DNA of 64,000 nt, taken from contig NZ_VVIW01000021.1 in NCBI RefSeq assembly GCF_011682045.1, positions 1-64,000 on the forward strand, read 5' to 3'. The stretch is from Massilia aquatica (GTDB lineage Bacteria > Pseudomonadota > Gammaproteobacteria > Burkholderiales > Burkholderiaceae_D). The notes under the pieces are model-generated. The model worked only from the letters and a program-made list of their open reading frames with translations, was not told where the DNA came from and did not search any database. Of the stretch, positions 17,388 to 24,883 are shown piece by piece. How positions within the stretch are numbered: position 1 is the stretch's first letter; every line of letters begins with the position of its first letter. The translations under genes and the position numbers were made by a program.

Positions 17388-17834
17388 TTATTCGTCTTGT
17401 ACAGCAATCCGGTCAGCGAATGCTTGAAATGAGGCGGCAACTTTGCGCACGCTTGTTTTTCCGCCGTAGTAATTAATATAGTGCACGGCATTTTCTCGAT
17501 CCAGCACGTACAGGTTACCCAATTCACAGTCGGCAATTGGCAGTACACCTTCGGCTCGAAGATCCGGATACGCGTGCAGCTTCGAGAGGATTCCCTTGTC
17601 CTTGTCTGCGCCAAAAAAGGCGAGGATGGGAAGATCGTCGGCGCCGTCAATGCAACCGCCAACGAACGCGCCGCCAAACTGTTTGATGAATTCGGAATAG
17701 TCCTTTGGCAGCTTCCAGCCAATGCTCGATTCGAGCGCATTGATTTCCGCCTCAGAGAACGGCGCCGCTGGTTCAAATCGGGCATCTGGGATGCCATTGG
17801 TGTCCAGGCAGCCTCCGGGCTGTGAAATACTCAT
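17388..17834 (-). CDS. SMI1/KNR4 (SUKH) family protein
   Basis: A 148-aa protein with the SUKH fold signature: FSEAEINALESSIGWKLPKDYSEFIKQFGG (about 26-55), then LPILAFFGADKDKGI and a C-terminal VHYINYYGGK...VAASFQAFADRI. SUKH proteins are best known as immunity proteins of polymorphic toxin systems; some are linked to anti-phage loci. Its ATG overlaps the stop of the reverse transcriptase gene (ATGA, 17831-17834), so the two are translationally coupled. No polymorphic toxin gene lies next to it, which makes a role as accessory or control protein of the reverse transcriptase unit the more natural reading (inference). Confidence 0.85.
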   Translation of the reverse strand: MSISQPGGCLDTNGIPDARFEPAAPFSEAEINALESSIGWKLPKDYSEFIKQFGGAFVGGCIDGADDLPILAFFGADKDKGILSKLHAYPDLRAEGVLPIADCELGNLYVLDRENAVHYINYYGGKTSVRKVAASFQAFADRIAVQDE

Positions 17835-19195
17835 CGGTGCGGCTCGCTTCCATTACACAGCGGCCCGGCGGGCCAGACGATAGCGTCCAACAGCCGCTGC
17901 AAGCGCCCACCGCGCTGGGGATTGACCATGGTGACATACGCCACCTTCCCTGCCAGCCAGGCGCGAAAATCCGGCCGCTTCTCGCGATCCTGCCCGTGCG
18001 GACCGTGGCGCACGCAGTTGGTCAGGGTGGCCTTGAGCACATCGAACTCCTCGCGCGCGATGTTGGGATGGTGGTTGACCACAATGCCGGTGACCTGCTG
18101 GCGCACGCCGGCGCGCATCATGCGCGTTTTGCGCGTGTTGATGGCAAAACCTTCTTCGAGGGCGATGGCGCCGACCTGTGCGTGGAAACGGTCGAGCGAG
18201 CGTTCCAGTTCGCGCCCGCCCGAGAACACCAGGTCGTCCGCATAACGGCTGTAGCGCGCGCCGAGCGATTGCGCCAGCGTCTCGAGGCGAACGTCAAGCC
18301 GCCACGCGCAGGCGTTGGCCAGCGCCGGCGAACAGGGCGAGCCTTGCGGCAGGTGCGGCGCGCGCAGTGCCTGGCGCTGGGTCCACGTGAGCGCATTGCC
18401 GCCAGCCGGTTCGCGCAGCACGCCGGCCGGCACGCGGTTCACGCACAGGCGCGCCAGCACGCCGGCCACGGTCTGCGAGTACCCGAGTTTGACAAACAGC
18501 GCGTGAATGCGCGAAGCCGGAATGCTGGGGAAGAAATCCTTGAGGTCCATGCGGATCACCACCCGCTGGCCGGTATGCAGGGCCGCATGGGTGACGCAGG
18601 AATGGCCGCGGCGGAAGCCATGCGCGGCCGGATGCGCGGGTACGCGGTCGAGCAGTTCGCGCAGAATGGTCGCCTGCATGCCGGGCAGGCGCTGCTTGGG
18701 AATTTCGATCAGGCGCACGCCGCCGCTGCGCTTGGGCACCCAGCGATAGTGGTAGTGCTCCAGTTGCGCGGCCGGCATCGGTTCCTTGCGCCACTGGCCG
18801 GCGAACCAGTCAAGTTCACCCGGGCGCACTTGCAGCCACTGCGCAAGGTCGCCCACGGACGGCAGTGCGGGCAGCGCGAGCGCGGCCAGCCAGTCGGGCG
18901 CTGGCGGCGCCACGGGCAGGTCGAGGCAGTAGTGTGTGAGCTGCGGTGCGGCTCCCTCGCCTTCCCAGGCGTCGTGAAACAGGTCCAGGTCGAAAATGAT
19001 CTGCGCCAGTTCATGGCGGCTGAAATAGTAAAAGTGTTCGGCGGTGCGCGCGTGGATTTGCTCGCATAGCTCAGGTATCCACGGCCACGGATGGCCGAAC
19101 GCCCAGGTCGCGCTGGCGATCAGGCCGGCGAGCGTTGCGTCGCGCGCCAGCATGGTGTCGGCGAGCGCCAGGGCGATGGCGTCTTTGGGAATCAT
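17831..19195 (-). CDS. Retron-type reverse transcriptase with long N-terminal extension
   Basis: A 454-aa RNA-directed DNA polymerase. The first 145 residues are an unrecognised, mostly helical domain (PWPWIPELCEQIHARTAEHFYYFSRHEL). The RT core begins at HYHYRWVPKRSGGVRLIEIP (about 147-166), followed by AHGFRRGHSCVTHAALH (190-207), MDLKDFFPSI with catalytic D217, LPQGSPCSPALANA (282-295), RYADDLVFSGG with YADD at 318-321, and GFAINTRKTRMM. The VTG motif (QQVTGIVVN, 366-374), diagnostic of retron enzymes and their msr-RNA recognition, is present; the usual NAxxH is varied to HAALH. Start ATG at 19195; a GTG at 19312 would fall inside the structured RNA. The long N-terminal part recalls myxobacterial Mx162-type retron enzymes (recollection). 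Confidence 0.9.
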   Translation of the reverse strand: MIPKDAIALALADTMLARDATLAGLIASATWAFGHPWPWIPELCEQIHARTAEHFYYFSRHELAQIIFDLDLFHDAWEGEGAAPQLTHYCLDLPVAPPAPDWLAALALPALPSVGDLAQWLQVRPGELDWFAGQWRKEPMPAAQLEHYHYRWVPKRSGGVRLIEIPKQRLPGMQATILRELLDRVPAHPAAHGFRRGHSCVTHAALHTGQRVVIRMDLKDFFPSIPASRIHALFVKLGYSQTVAGVLARLCVNRVPAGVLREPAGGNALTWTQRQALRAPHLPQGSPCSPALANACAWRLDVRLETLAQSLGARYSRYADDLVFSGGRELERSLDRFHAQVGAIALEEGFAINTRKTRMMRAGVRQQVTGIVVNHHPNIAREEFDVLKATLTNCVRHGPHGQDREKRPDFRAWLAGKVAYVTMVNPQRGGRLQRLLDAIVWPAGPLCNGSEPHR

Positions 19196-19213
19196 GCTTG
19201 ATGAATTTTGAGG

Positions 19214-19377
19214 GGGCGGAGAGCCTTCAACCAGTCTCGTGAAGCATGAGTCCAGGTGCGCGGCAGCGCACGGCCGCTCATGCGGTGAATTGCACAGCAA
19301 TAAATATCCCACGGGGTAGCCCCGCAGAGGCTCGTCCCTGCACGAGGCAAGAACAGGCCGGCTTGAAGGATCCGCCC
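19214..19377 (-). ncRNA. Candidate retron msr-msd non-coding RNA
   Basis: About 164 nt immediately upstream of the reverse transcriptase (3' end 18 nt before its ATG). The termini pair as an a1/a2 helix: GGGCGGA (19377-19371) with TCCGCCC (19220-19214), then CCTTCAA (19369-19363) with TTGAAGG (19230-19224), then CCGG with CTGG. An inner helix CTCGTG/CACGAG (19346-19341 with 19241-19236) closes the core. Within it are hairpins at 19312-19324 (CGGGG/CCCCG), 19289-19301 (ATTGC/GCAAT) and 19244-19283 (GCATGAG/CTCATGC around GTGCGC/GCGCAC). Position and fold match msr-msd RNAs; the branching G is not assigned. Found by eye, not by covariance search. Confidence 0.72.
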
Positions 19378-19383
19378 GTGTAG

Positions 19384-19412
19384 AGAGTAAGGCAATTTTG
19401 CATGAACGTCAA
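19384..19412 (-). promoter_or_regulatory. Promoter-like sequence for the candidate retron RNA
   Basis: On the minus strand TTGACG (19412-19407) is followed after 17 nt by TACTCT (19389-19384). The -35 is near consensus and the -10 weak. Transcription would start at about 19377-19380, at the first bases of the a1 arm. It begins 20 bp after the stop of the lacI gene. Confidence 0.5.
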
Positions 19413-19432
19413 TGCGAGTGCCGCCCTGCAAG

Positions 19433-20443
19433 TCAGGCGATGCAGCGCCCCACAGTGGCGCCGGGCAGCAGTACCGGCTGCCACAGGACCTGCAACTGCG
19501 CCGGCGGCGTGCCCGCCACCAGCGCGGCGAGCATCTCGGTCATCTTCGCGCCCGCTTCGTTGGGGTCCGGCTGGTCGATGGTGGTGACGTTCGACCCCAC
19601 CAGGCTGTCTTCGATGCTGCCCCAGACGATGACCGACATGTCCTTGCCGATCTCGATGCCGGCGTCCAGCAGCGCGCGCACCGCGCCCACGCCGGAGAGG
19701 TGATTGTCGACGATGACGGCGGTCGGCCGGGGCGAACAGGCCAGCAGCTCCTGCATGGCCTGGTAGCCGGTGCGGCGGTCGAGCGTGTTGTCGACCAGGT
19801 GGCGCGGATCGATGGGCAGGCCGGCTTGCGCCATGCAGGCGATGAAGCTGTTCTTGCGCTGGCACGCAAAATTGAGCTCGAGCGGTGCGCTCACCAGCGC
19901 GATGCGGCGGTGGCCATGCTCGAACAGGTGCGCGCACGCGAGCCCGATGCCGGCTTCGTTGTCGTAATCGAACCAGGCGTAAGGCTGCTTGAGTTCCGTG
20001 CGGCCGTGCGCGACAAATGGAAAGCCCTTCTTCACCAGGTAGGCAATGCGCTCGTCGTGCACCAGGGTGCGGCTGACCACCAGCCCATCGACGCGGCGTC
20101 CGCGCACCATCTGCTCGTACGACGGCAGCTCGTTTTGCGGCGAGACCGGCGCGATGATCAGGTTCATCTTGCTCTTTTCGAGCGCGGCCGACATGCCGCC
20201 CACCACGCCCAAAAACATCGGGTCGCCCAGGTCGCTCGGCAGCAGCGGATAGATGATGCCGAAGACGTTGGTGCGCCCCACCGCGAGGCTGCGCGCCATC
20301 GGATTGGCTTCGTAGCCGGCTTCCTTGGCGGCGGCCAGCACGCGTTCGCGGGTGTGGGCATTGACTTCGGGGTAGCCGTTCAGGGCACGGCTGACGGTGG
20401 TCTTTGAAATCCCGAGCGTACGGGCCAGGCTCTTGAGATTCAT
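19433..20443 (-). CDS. LacI-family transcriptional repressor (sugar locus, repressor 1)
   Basis: A 336-aa regulator. The N-terminal helix-turn-helix and hinge are MNLKSLARTLGISKTTVSRALNGYPEVN...ERVLAAAKEAGYEANPMARSLAVGRT (about 1-60), followed by a sugar-binding periplasmic-type domain (FGIIYPLLPSDLGDPMFLGVVGG, VDGLVVSRTL, PTAVIVDNHLSGVGAVRAL). It lies at the 3' end of the alpha-glucoside gene group, 51 bp after the MFS gene, and probably responds to the transported sugar or its phosphate. A second LacI repressor sits at the other end of the locus, so control is layered. Which operators it binds cannot be said. Confidence 0.9.
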   Translation of the reverse strand: MNLKSLARTLGISKTTVSRALNGYPEVNAHTRERVLAAAKEAGYEANPMARSLAVGRTNVFGIIYPLLPSDLGDPMFLGVVGGMSAALEKSKMNLIIAPVSPQNELPSYEQMVRGRRVDGLVVSRTLVHDERIAYLVKKGFPFVAHGRTELKQPYAWFDYDNEAGIGLACAHLFEHGHRRIALVSAPLELNFACQRKNSFIACMAQAGLPIDPRHLVDNTLDRRTGYQAMQELLACSPRPTAVIVDNHLSGVGAVRALLDAGIEIGKDMSVIVWGSIEDSLVGSNVTTIDQPDPNEAGAKMTEMLAALVAGTPPAQLQVLWQPVLLPGATVGRCIA

Positions 20444-20494
20444 GGTCGAACTTCGTTGGTCGATGGTGTAAAGACTGCAATTATAGCAACAGGG

Positions 20495-21724
20495 TCAGGC
20501 AGCATGATCGACCTGCCGTTTAAAGAAGTACAGGGTGACCAGCACCAGCGTGATTGGCACCAGTGTGAGGTAGAACGCGAAGTGGCCGCTGAAATTGCCG
20601 AACACATAACCGGTGATGAACGAGCCGGTGGTGCCGCCCAGCGCCGAAAAAATCACCAGCAGCCCGGTCATCGACGAGTGCTGGTGCGGCGGCAGGGAAC
20701 TGAGCATGACCGAATTGATGCCCGGGTAGATCGGCGCCATGAACAGGCCAATCAGCGGGAACAAAAAGGTCGCCAGCGGCGCGCTGGACCAGGTGATGCC
20801 GGGGTCGGCCACCACGTCATGCGTAAGCGGAAGCGCCAGCAGCACCGTGGCGGCCATGCCGATCACGCAGATGTTCATGACCGGGTACCAGTTCATCCGG
20901 CGCATCACAAAACCGGCAGACAGGCGGCCGATCGCCAGGCAGGCGGCGAAGATGCTGGTCACCTGCACGCTCATGGCCGCCGGCAGCTTGAGGATTTCGT
21001 TGTTAAAGGTCGGCAGCCAGGTACCGACGCTTTGCTCGATCAGCACATACAGGAACGCCGTCATGACGAACACGCACACCAGCGGCTTGAAGAACAGCTT
21101 GAGCATGGCGCTGAAGTCGTCCCAGCGGCTGCGCCCTTGCGGCAGCTGCGCCGTGCCTTCGTCGAAGGTGGTCGACAGCACCAGCGCGAAGGTGACGGCG
21201 CACAGCGCGGCCAGCAACCAGTACACCTGCAGCCAGCTGCGCGAGGCGGGGTCGGACGAATCAATAAAGTAACCGAAGATCCAGTAGGCGCTCAACACGC
21301 CGACCATGAACACGCCTTCCAGGGTATTCATGATGCCGGCATGGTGGCGGCGGTCGCGCGCGATCAGGCCCAGGGTCGAATACACCGACACCTTGACCAG
21401 CGCGAACGCCACGCCAACGCACAGGAACAGCAGTTTGGCGGTCCAGAAGGCGGGCAGCAGCGGCATGGCGACGCAGGCGGCGGTGACCAGCGCCAGCGCG
21501 GCGAGCATGGCGTTCTTGTAGCCGATGCGCGGCAAAAAGGAGGCCACCAGGAAGGACACGACCGCGATCGGCAAGTCCTTGAATGCTTCCAGGTTGCTGG
21601 CGCTCGATTTGCTCACGCCGTAGTTGCCGATGATCTGGAGGATGACCGTGCCGACGCTGTTAAGCAGGATCGCAAAGACGAAGTAAATCAAAAAAAGGGC
21701 TAACATAATGCGTTGGTTTTTCAC
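20495..21724 (-). CDS. MFS sugar transporter
   Basis: A 409-aa inner-membrane carrier with about twelve membrane segments, organised as two six-helix halves around a cytoplasmic loop (TTFDEGTAQLPQGRSRWDDFSAMLKLF, about 185-210). ARDRRHHAGIMNTLEGVF and SSLPPHQHSSMTGLLVIFSALGG resemble FucP/glucose-galactose-type MFS proteins. In context it should bring the disaccharide released in the periplasm, or taken up by the TonB-dependent receptor, into the cytoplasm for the GH65 phosphorylase. It sits 58 bp downstream of pgmB on the same strand. The exact sugar is inferred from context only. Confidence 0.85.
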   Translation of the reverse strand: MKNQRIMLALFLIYFVFAILLNSVGTVILQIIGNYGVSKSSASNLEAFKDLPIAVVSFLVASFLPRIGYKNAMLAALALVTAACVAMPLLPAFWTAKLLFLCVGVAFALVKVSVYSTLGLIARDRRHHAGIMNTLEGVFMVGVLSAYWIFGYFIDSSDPASRSWLQVYWLLAALCAVTFALVLSTTFDEGTAQLPQGRSRWDDFSAMLKLFFKPLVCVFVMTAFLYVLIEQSVGTWLPTFNNEILKLPAAMSVQVTSIFAACLAIGRLSAGFVMRRMNWYPVMNICVIGMAATVLLALPLTHDVVADPGITWSSAPLATFLFPLIGLFMAPIYPGINSVMLSSLPPHQHSSMTGLLVIFSALGGTTGSFITGYVFGNFSGHFAFYLTLVPITLVLVTLYFFKRQVDHAA

Positions 21725-21782
21725 ACGGTCTCCAATATTTTTTATTTTGGTGTGCTACTTCCTGCTGCTGTCCTACTCGCGC

Positions 21783-22427
21783 CTACTGGTAATCCTCCAG
21801 CTTGAAGCCGTCCAGCGCCGGGATCACCCGGTCGGCCCGCGTGAGCACATCCGGGTTGCCGATGCCAAGCGCCCACATGCCGGCGCTCTTGATCGACGCC
21901 ACGCCGGCCACCGCGTCCTCCACGCCCAGGCAGTGCACCGGGTCCACGCCCAGCTCGCGCGCGGCGGTTAAAAAAATCTCCGGATGCGGCTTGCTGTGGG
22001 CGATCAGCGCGGCGTCGACCACGTAGTCGAAGCGATCGCGGATGCCCAGGCGTTCGAGTACCGTGAACGCATTCTTACTGACCGAGGCGAGGCCGATGCG
22101 CAGGCCGGCCGCGCGCACCGCCGCCAGCGCATCGACCGCGCCGGGCAGCAGGTCGGCCGCCGACATGGTGGCGATCAGCTCCTGATAATGCCGGTTCTTG
22201 GCGTCGGCCAGCGCCAGCTTCTGTTCATCGCTGTACGTGCGCTTCGCGCCGGCCAGGATCAGGTCCAGGGACCCCATGCGGTCGATGCCCTTCAATTGTT
22301 CGTTGAAGGCTTCGTCGAAATGCACGCCTTCCGCTTCGGCCAGCCGCTTCCACGCCAGGTAATGATAGTGCGCGGTGTCGGTGATGACGCCATCGAGATC
22401 GAAAATGACTGCCTTGAACCTGCTCAT
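21783..22427 (-). CDS. pgmB: Beta-phosphoglucomutase
   Basis: Converts beta-glucose 1-phosphate, the product of inverting GH65 phosphorylases, to glucose 6-phosphate. The 214-aa HAD-superfamily protein starts MSRFKAVIFDLDGVITDTAH, with nucleophile D10 and acid/base D12 of DLDGV. The cap region is YLAWKRLAEAEGVHFDEAFNEQLKGIDR, typical of pgmB, with the conserved LKGI.R substrate loop. SKPHPEIFL and GVEDAVAGVASIKSAGM are the later HAD motifs. Its ATG overlaps the GH65 stop in an ATGA, a classic phosphorylase-mutase coupling. Length agrees with the family (about 215-225 aa). Confidence 0.93.
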   Translation of the reverse strand: MSRFKAVIFDLDGVITDTAHYHYLAWKRLAEAEGVHFDEAFNEQLKGIDRMGSLDLILAGAKRTYSDEQKLALADAKNRHYQELIATMSAADLLPGAVDALAAVRAAGLRIGLASVSKNAFTVLERLGIRDRFDYVVDAALIAHSKPHPEIFLTAARELGVDPVHCLGVEDAVAGVASIKSAGMWALGIGNPDVLTRADRVIPALDGFKLEDYQ

Positions 22428-24769
22428 GCTGTTTTCTCCTGACGTGGACGGGCGACCGAAACCGATGGCGCGGCGCCGGTGAGCGAGACGCGCTCGCCGC
22501 AGTGGCCAAGGGTCAGCGACTCGCCGTGAACCAGCGTGTAGCGTGCTTCGGCGGCATCGATGCGCACCTGCAGCAAGGCGCCGTGGATGTGAATCTGGAA
22601 CTGGTAGTGCTGCCAGCGCGCCGGCAGGGTGGGCGCAAAGCGCAGCGCGCCGTCGGCCACGCGCATGCCGGCAAAGCCGTAAGCGACGCCCATCCAGGTG
22701 CCGGCCATGGCTGCGGTGTGCACGCCGTAGTGGGTGTTGCCGTGCGTGTCGTCCAGGTCCAGGCGCGCGGTCTCGAGAAAATAGTCGTAGGCCTTGTCGT
22801 GGTAGCCCACTTCCGAGGCGATGATGCTGAAGATGCAGGACGAGAGCGACGAGTCGTGCGTGGTCACCGCTTCGTAGTAGTCGAAGTCGCGCTTTTTGTC
22901 GTCCTGGGTGAACTGGTCGGACAAGAGCAGCAGCGCCAGCACCACGTCGGCCTGCTTGCAGACCTGGTGGCGGTAGATCACCAGCGGGTGGTAGTTCAGC
23001 AGTAGGGGATAGTTTTCTTTCGGCGTGGCGGCGAAGTCCCAGGGCTTTTTGCCGAGGAAGCTGTCGTCCTGCTCGTGGATGCCGAGGGCGGCATCGTAGG
23101 GCAGCGCCATGCGGCCGGCGGCGCGGCGCCACGCTGCCGGCTCGGTATCGTCAAGGCCGATGGCCTGCGCGATGCGCGCAAAATCTTGCGGGCGCGCGCC
23201 GCGCAGCTTGTCGACAATCTCCGCCGCAAAGCGCAAATGCATCTGCGCCATGGCGTTGGTGTAGTAGTTGTTGTTGACCAGGGCCGTGTATTCGTCCGGG
23301 CCCGTCACTTCGTTGATGCAGAAGCGCCCGGCGCGGTCGTAGTTGCCGATGCCGATCCAGATGCGCGCGGTCTCCAGCACGATTTCGGCGCCCTGCTTTG
23401 CCATGTAATCGAGGTCGCCCGTGGCGTCCAGATACAGCTTGATGGAGTACGCGATGTCGGCGTTGATGTGGTACTGCGCGGTACCGGCCGGGAAGTAGGC
23501 GGAGCATTCTTCGCCGGCGATGGTGCGCCACGGGTACAGGGCGCCTTTGGCGTGCGACATCTGGCGCGCGCGCGCGCGGGCCTGTTCAAGTCCGGCGTAG
23601 CGGTAGGCCAGCAGCTGGCGGGCGACTTCGGGTTTGCTGTACAAGAAAAACGGGAAGATGTAGATCTCGGTATCCCAGAAGTAGTGGCCTTCGTAGCCTT
23701 CGCCGGTGACGCCCTTGGCGGCGATGTTGGTCTTGCCGTCGCGCCCGGCCGATTGCAGCAGGTGGAACTGGTTGAAGCGGATGCCTTGCTGGAGCGCGTC
23801 GTCGCCGGCGATTTCCACGTCGGCGCGCTCCCAGAAGTCGGCCAGATAAGCTGCCTGGCGCGCGCACAGGGCCTCGAAGCCATCAAGCCTGGCCTTGGCC
23901 AGCGCGCCTTTTGCCAGGCCCGCCAGTTCGGCCTCGGGGTAATCGCGCGACGAGAAATAGACGCCGTATTTGGTCAGGCTTTGCGGCAGCATCACGTCGA
24001 GGTCCAACGTAAAACTGTGGCTGGCCGCCAGCTCGTGGTGACTGGCGCTGCCCGCGACCGCCGCCACGGTGTCGATGGCGCTCACCAGGGTAAAGCCGCT
24101 GTTGTGGGTGCGCTGGGTGAGGCTGGACATGCTGGCGCCCTGCTCCACCGCCAGCAGGTGCAGCGCGGGGCCGGAGACGGCCGAGCCGATGCGCGGATCG
24201 TCCCCGGCTTCCTGGTTGCGCACGGCGCCGTCGATGGTCGAGACCACCCGCACGGCCCCGGAGAAATTAAGGGCGGTCAGCTCGACATCGAGCGCGAACA
24301 GGTGCTTGTCGGCCAGCGAGACCACGCGCCGCGTAATCAGCCCCAGACGCTTGCCGCTGGCCGAGGTCCATTCCAGGCTGCGGCGCAGCACGCCGGTGCG
24401 AAAATCGAGCACCCTTTCGTAGCGGTCGAGCGTGCCCTGCAAGGGGTCGAAGCGTTCGTCGCCGAGCCAGACTTCGATGCCTTTGGCGTTCGGTACGTTG
24501 AGCATGAACTGGTTGGTCTTGGCCAGGCCAAAGGCCGCTTCCGGATAGACGATCGGTTCGGACTCGTAGAAGCCGTTGAGGTAAGTGCCGTCGAGCGAGG
24601 TGCCGGCCGGGCCGCTGTAGCCTTCTTCGGGCGTGGCGCGCAGGCCGATGTAGCCGTTACCGAGCGCGAACAGGGTCTCGTTCAAAAAGTGCGCGGCGGG
24701 GTCGAAAGCGGTCTCGCGAAGGCACCAGGGTTCGAGCGGGAGAGCATGTCGGGAAGGGGCGTGGGGCAC
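22424..24769 (-). CDS. Glycoside hydrolase family 65 disaccharide phosphorylase
   Basis: A 781-aa cytoplasmic enzyme that splits an alpha-linked glucose disaccharide with phosphate, releasing beta-glucose 1-phosphate. The N-terminal beta-sandwich (FLNETLFALGNGYIGLRATPEEG) precedes an (alpha/alpha)6 barrel. The general acid is E487 in INEVTGPDEYTALVNNNYYTN, and the phosphate/substrate region LLSDQFTQDDKKRDFDYYEAVT follows. Maltose phosphorylase is the commonest member; trehalose, kojibiose or nigerose specificity cannot be excluded by eye. Start GTG at 24769. It is coupled to pgmB by ATGA and is preceded by two LacI-type palindromes. Confidence 0.92.
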   Translation of the reverse strand: MPHAPSRHALPLEPWCLRETAFDPAAHFLNETLFALGNGYIGLRATPEEGYSGPAGTSLDGTYLNGFYESEPIVYPEAAFGLAKTNQFMLNVPNAKGIEVWLGDERFDPLQGTLDRYERVLDFRTGVLRRSLEWTSASGKRLGLITRRVVSLADKHLFALDVELTALNFSGAVRVVSTIDGAVRNQEAGDDPRIGSAVSGPALHLLAVEQGASMSSLTQRTHNSGFTLVSAIDTVAAVAGSASHHELAASHSFTLDLDVMLPQSLTKYGVYFSSRDYPEAELAGLAKGALAKARLDGFEALCARQAAYLADFWERADVEIAGDDALQQGIRFNQFHLLQSAGRDGKTNIAAKGVTGEGYEGHYFWDTEIYIFPFFLYSKPEVARQLLAYRYAGLEQARARARQMSHAKGALYPWRTIAGEECSAYFPAGTAQYHINADIAYSIKLYLDATGDLDYMAKQGAEIVLETARIWIGIGNYDRAGRFCINEVTGPDEYTALVNNNYYTNAMAQMHLRFAAEIVDKLRGARPQDFARIAQAIGLDDTEPAAWRRAAGRMALPYDAALGIHEQDDSFLGKKPWDFAATPKENYPLLLNYHPLVIYRHQVCKQADVVLALLLLSDQFTQDDKKRDFDYYEAVTTHDSSLSSCIFSIIASEVGYHDKAYDYFLETARLDLDDTHGNTHYGVHTAAMAGTWMGVAYGFAGMRVADGALRFAPTLPARWQHYQFQIHIHGALLQVRIDAAEARYTLVHGESLTLGHCGERVSLTGAAPSVSVARPRQEKTA

Positions 24770-24806
24770 GGTTTTGTCCTTTGTCTGTCTTTTGAAATTT
24801 GCACTT

Positions 24807-24818
24807 CAAACCGGTTTG
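24807..24818. promoter_or_regulatory. LacI-type operator O1 upstream of GH65
   Basis: Perfect 12-bp palindrome CAAACCGGTTTG, 38 bp before the GH65 start. The central CG and the half-sites fit LacI/GalR-family operators. The most likely ligand is the repressor encoded just upstream (24884-25924). Confidence 0.7.
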
Positions 24819-24838
24819 GATTGCGGCCGAGTCTATTT

Positions 24839-24850
24839 CAAATCGGTTTG
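24839..24850. promoter_or_regulatory. LacI-type operator O2 upstream of GH65
   Basis: CAAATCGGTTTG, differing from O1 in one base. Its centre is 32 bp (about three helical turns) from that of O1, so two dimers would bind on the same DNA face. Confidence 0.65.
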
Positions 24851-24883
24851 GGATGTCAATTTATTTAGATTTTGCCGCGCAAA

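Noticed and set aside
17831-19312. Reverse transcriptase as part of a group II intron or a diversity-generating retroelement
   Set aside because: No intron maturase or endonuclease domain follows the RT core, no template/variable repeat pair or Avd-like gene is seen, and the VTG motif plus upstream folded RNA point to a retron.
19196-19312. GTG start at 19312 extending the reverse transcriptase by 39 residues
   Set aside because: The extension lies within the hairpins of the candidate RNA, has no ribosome site and is not protein-like.
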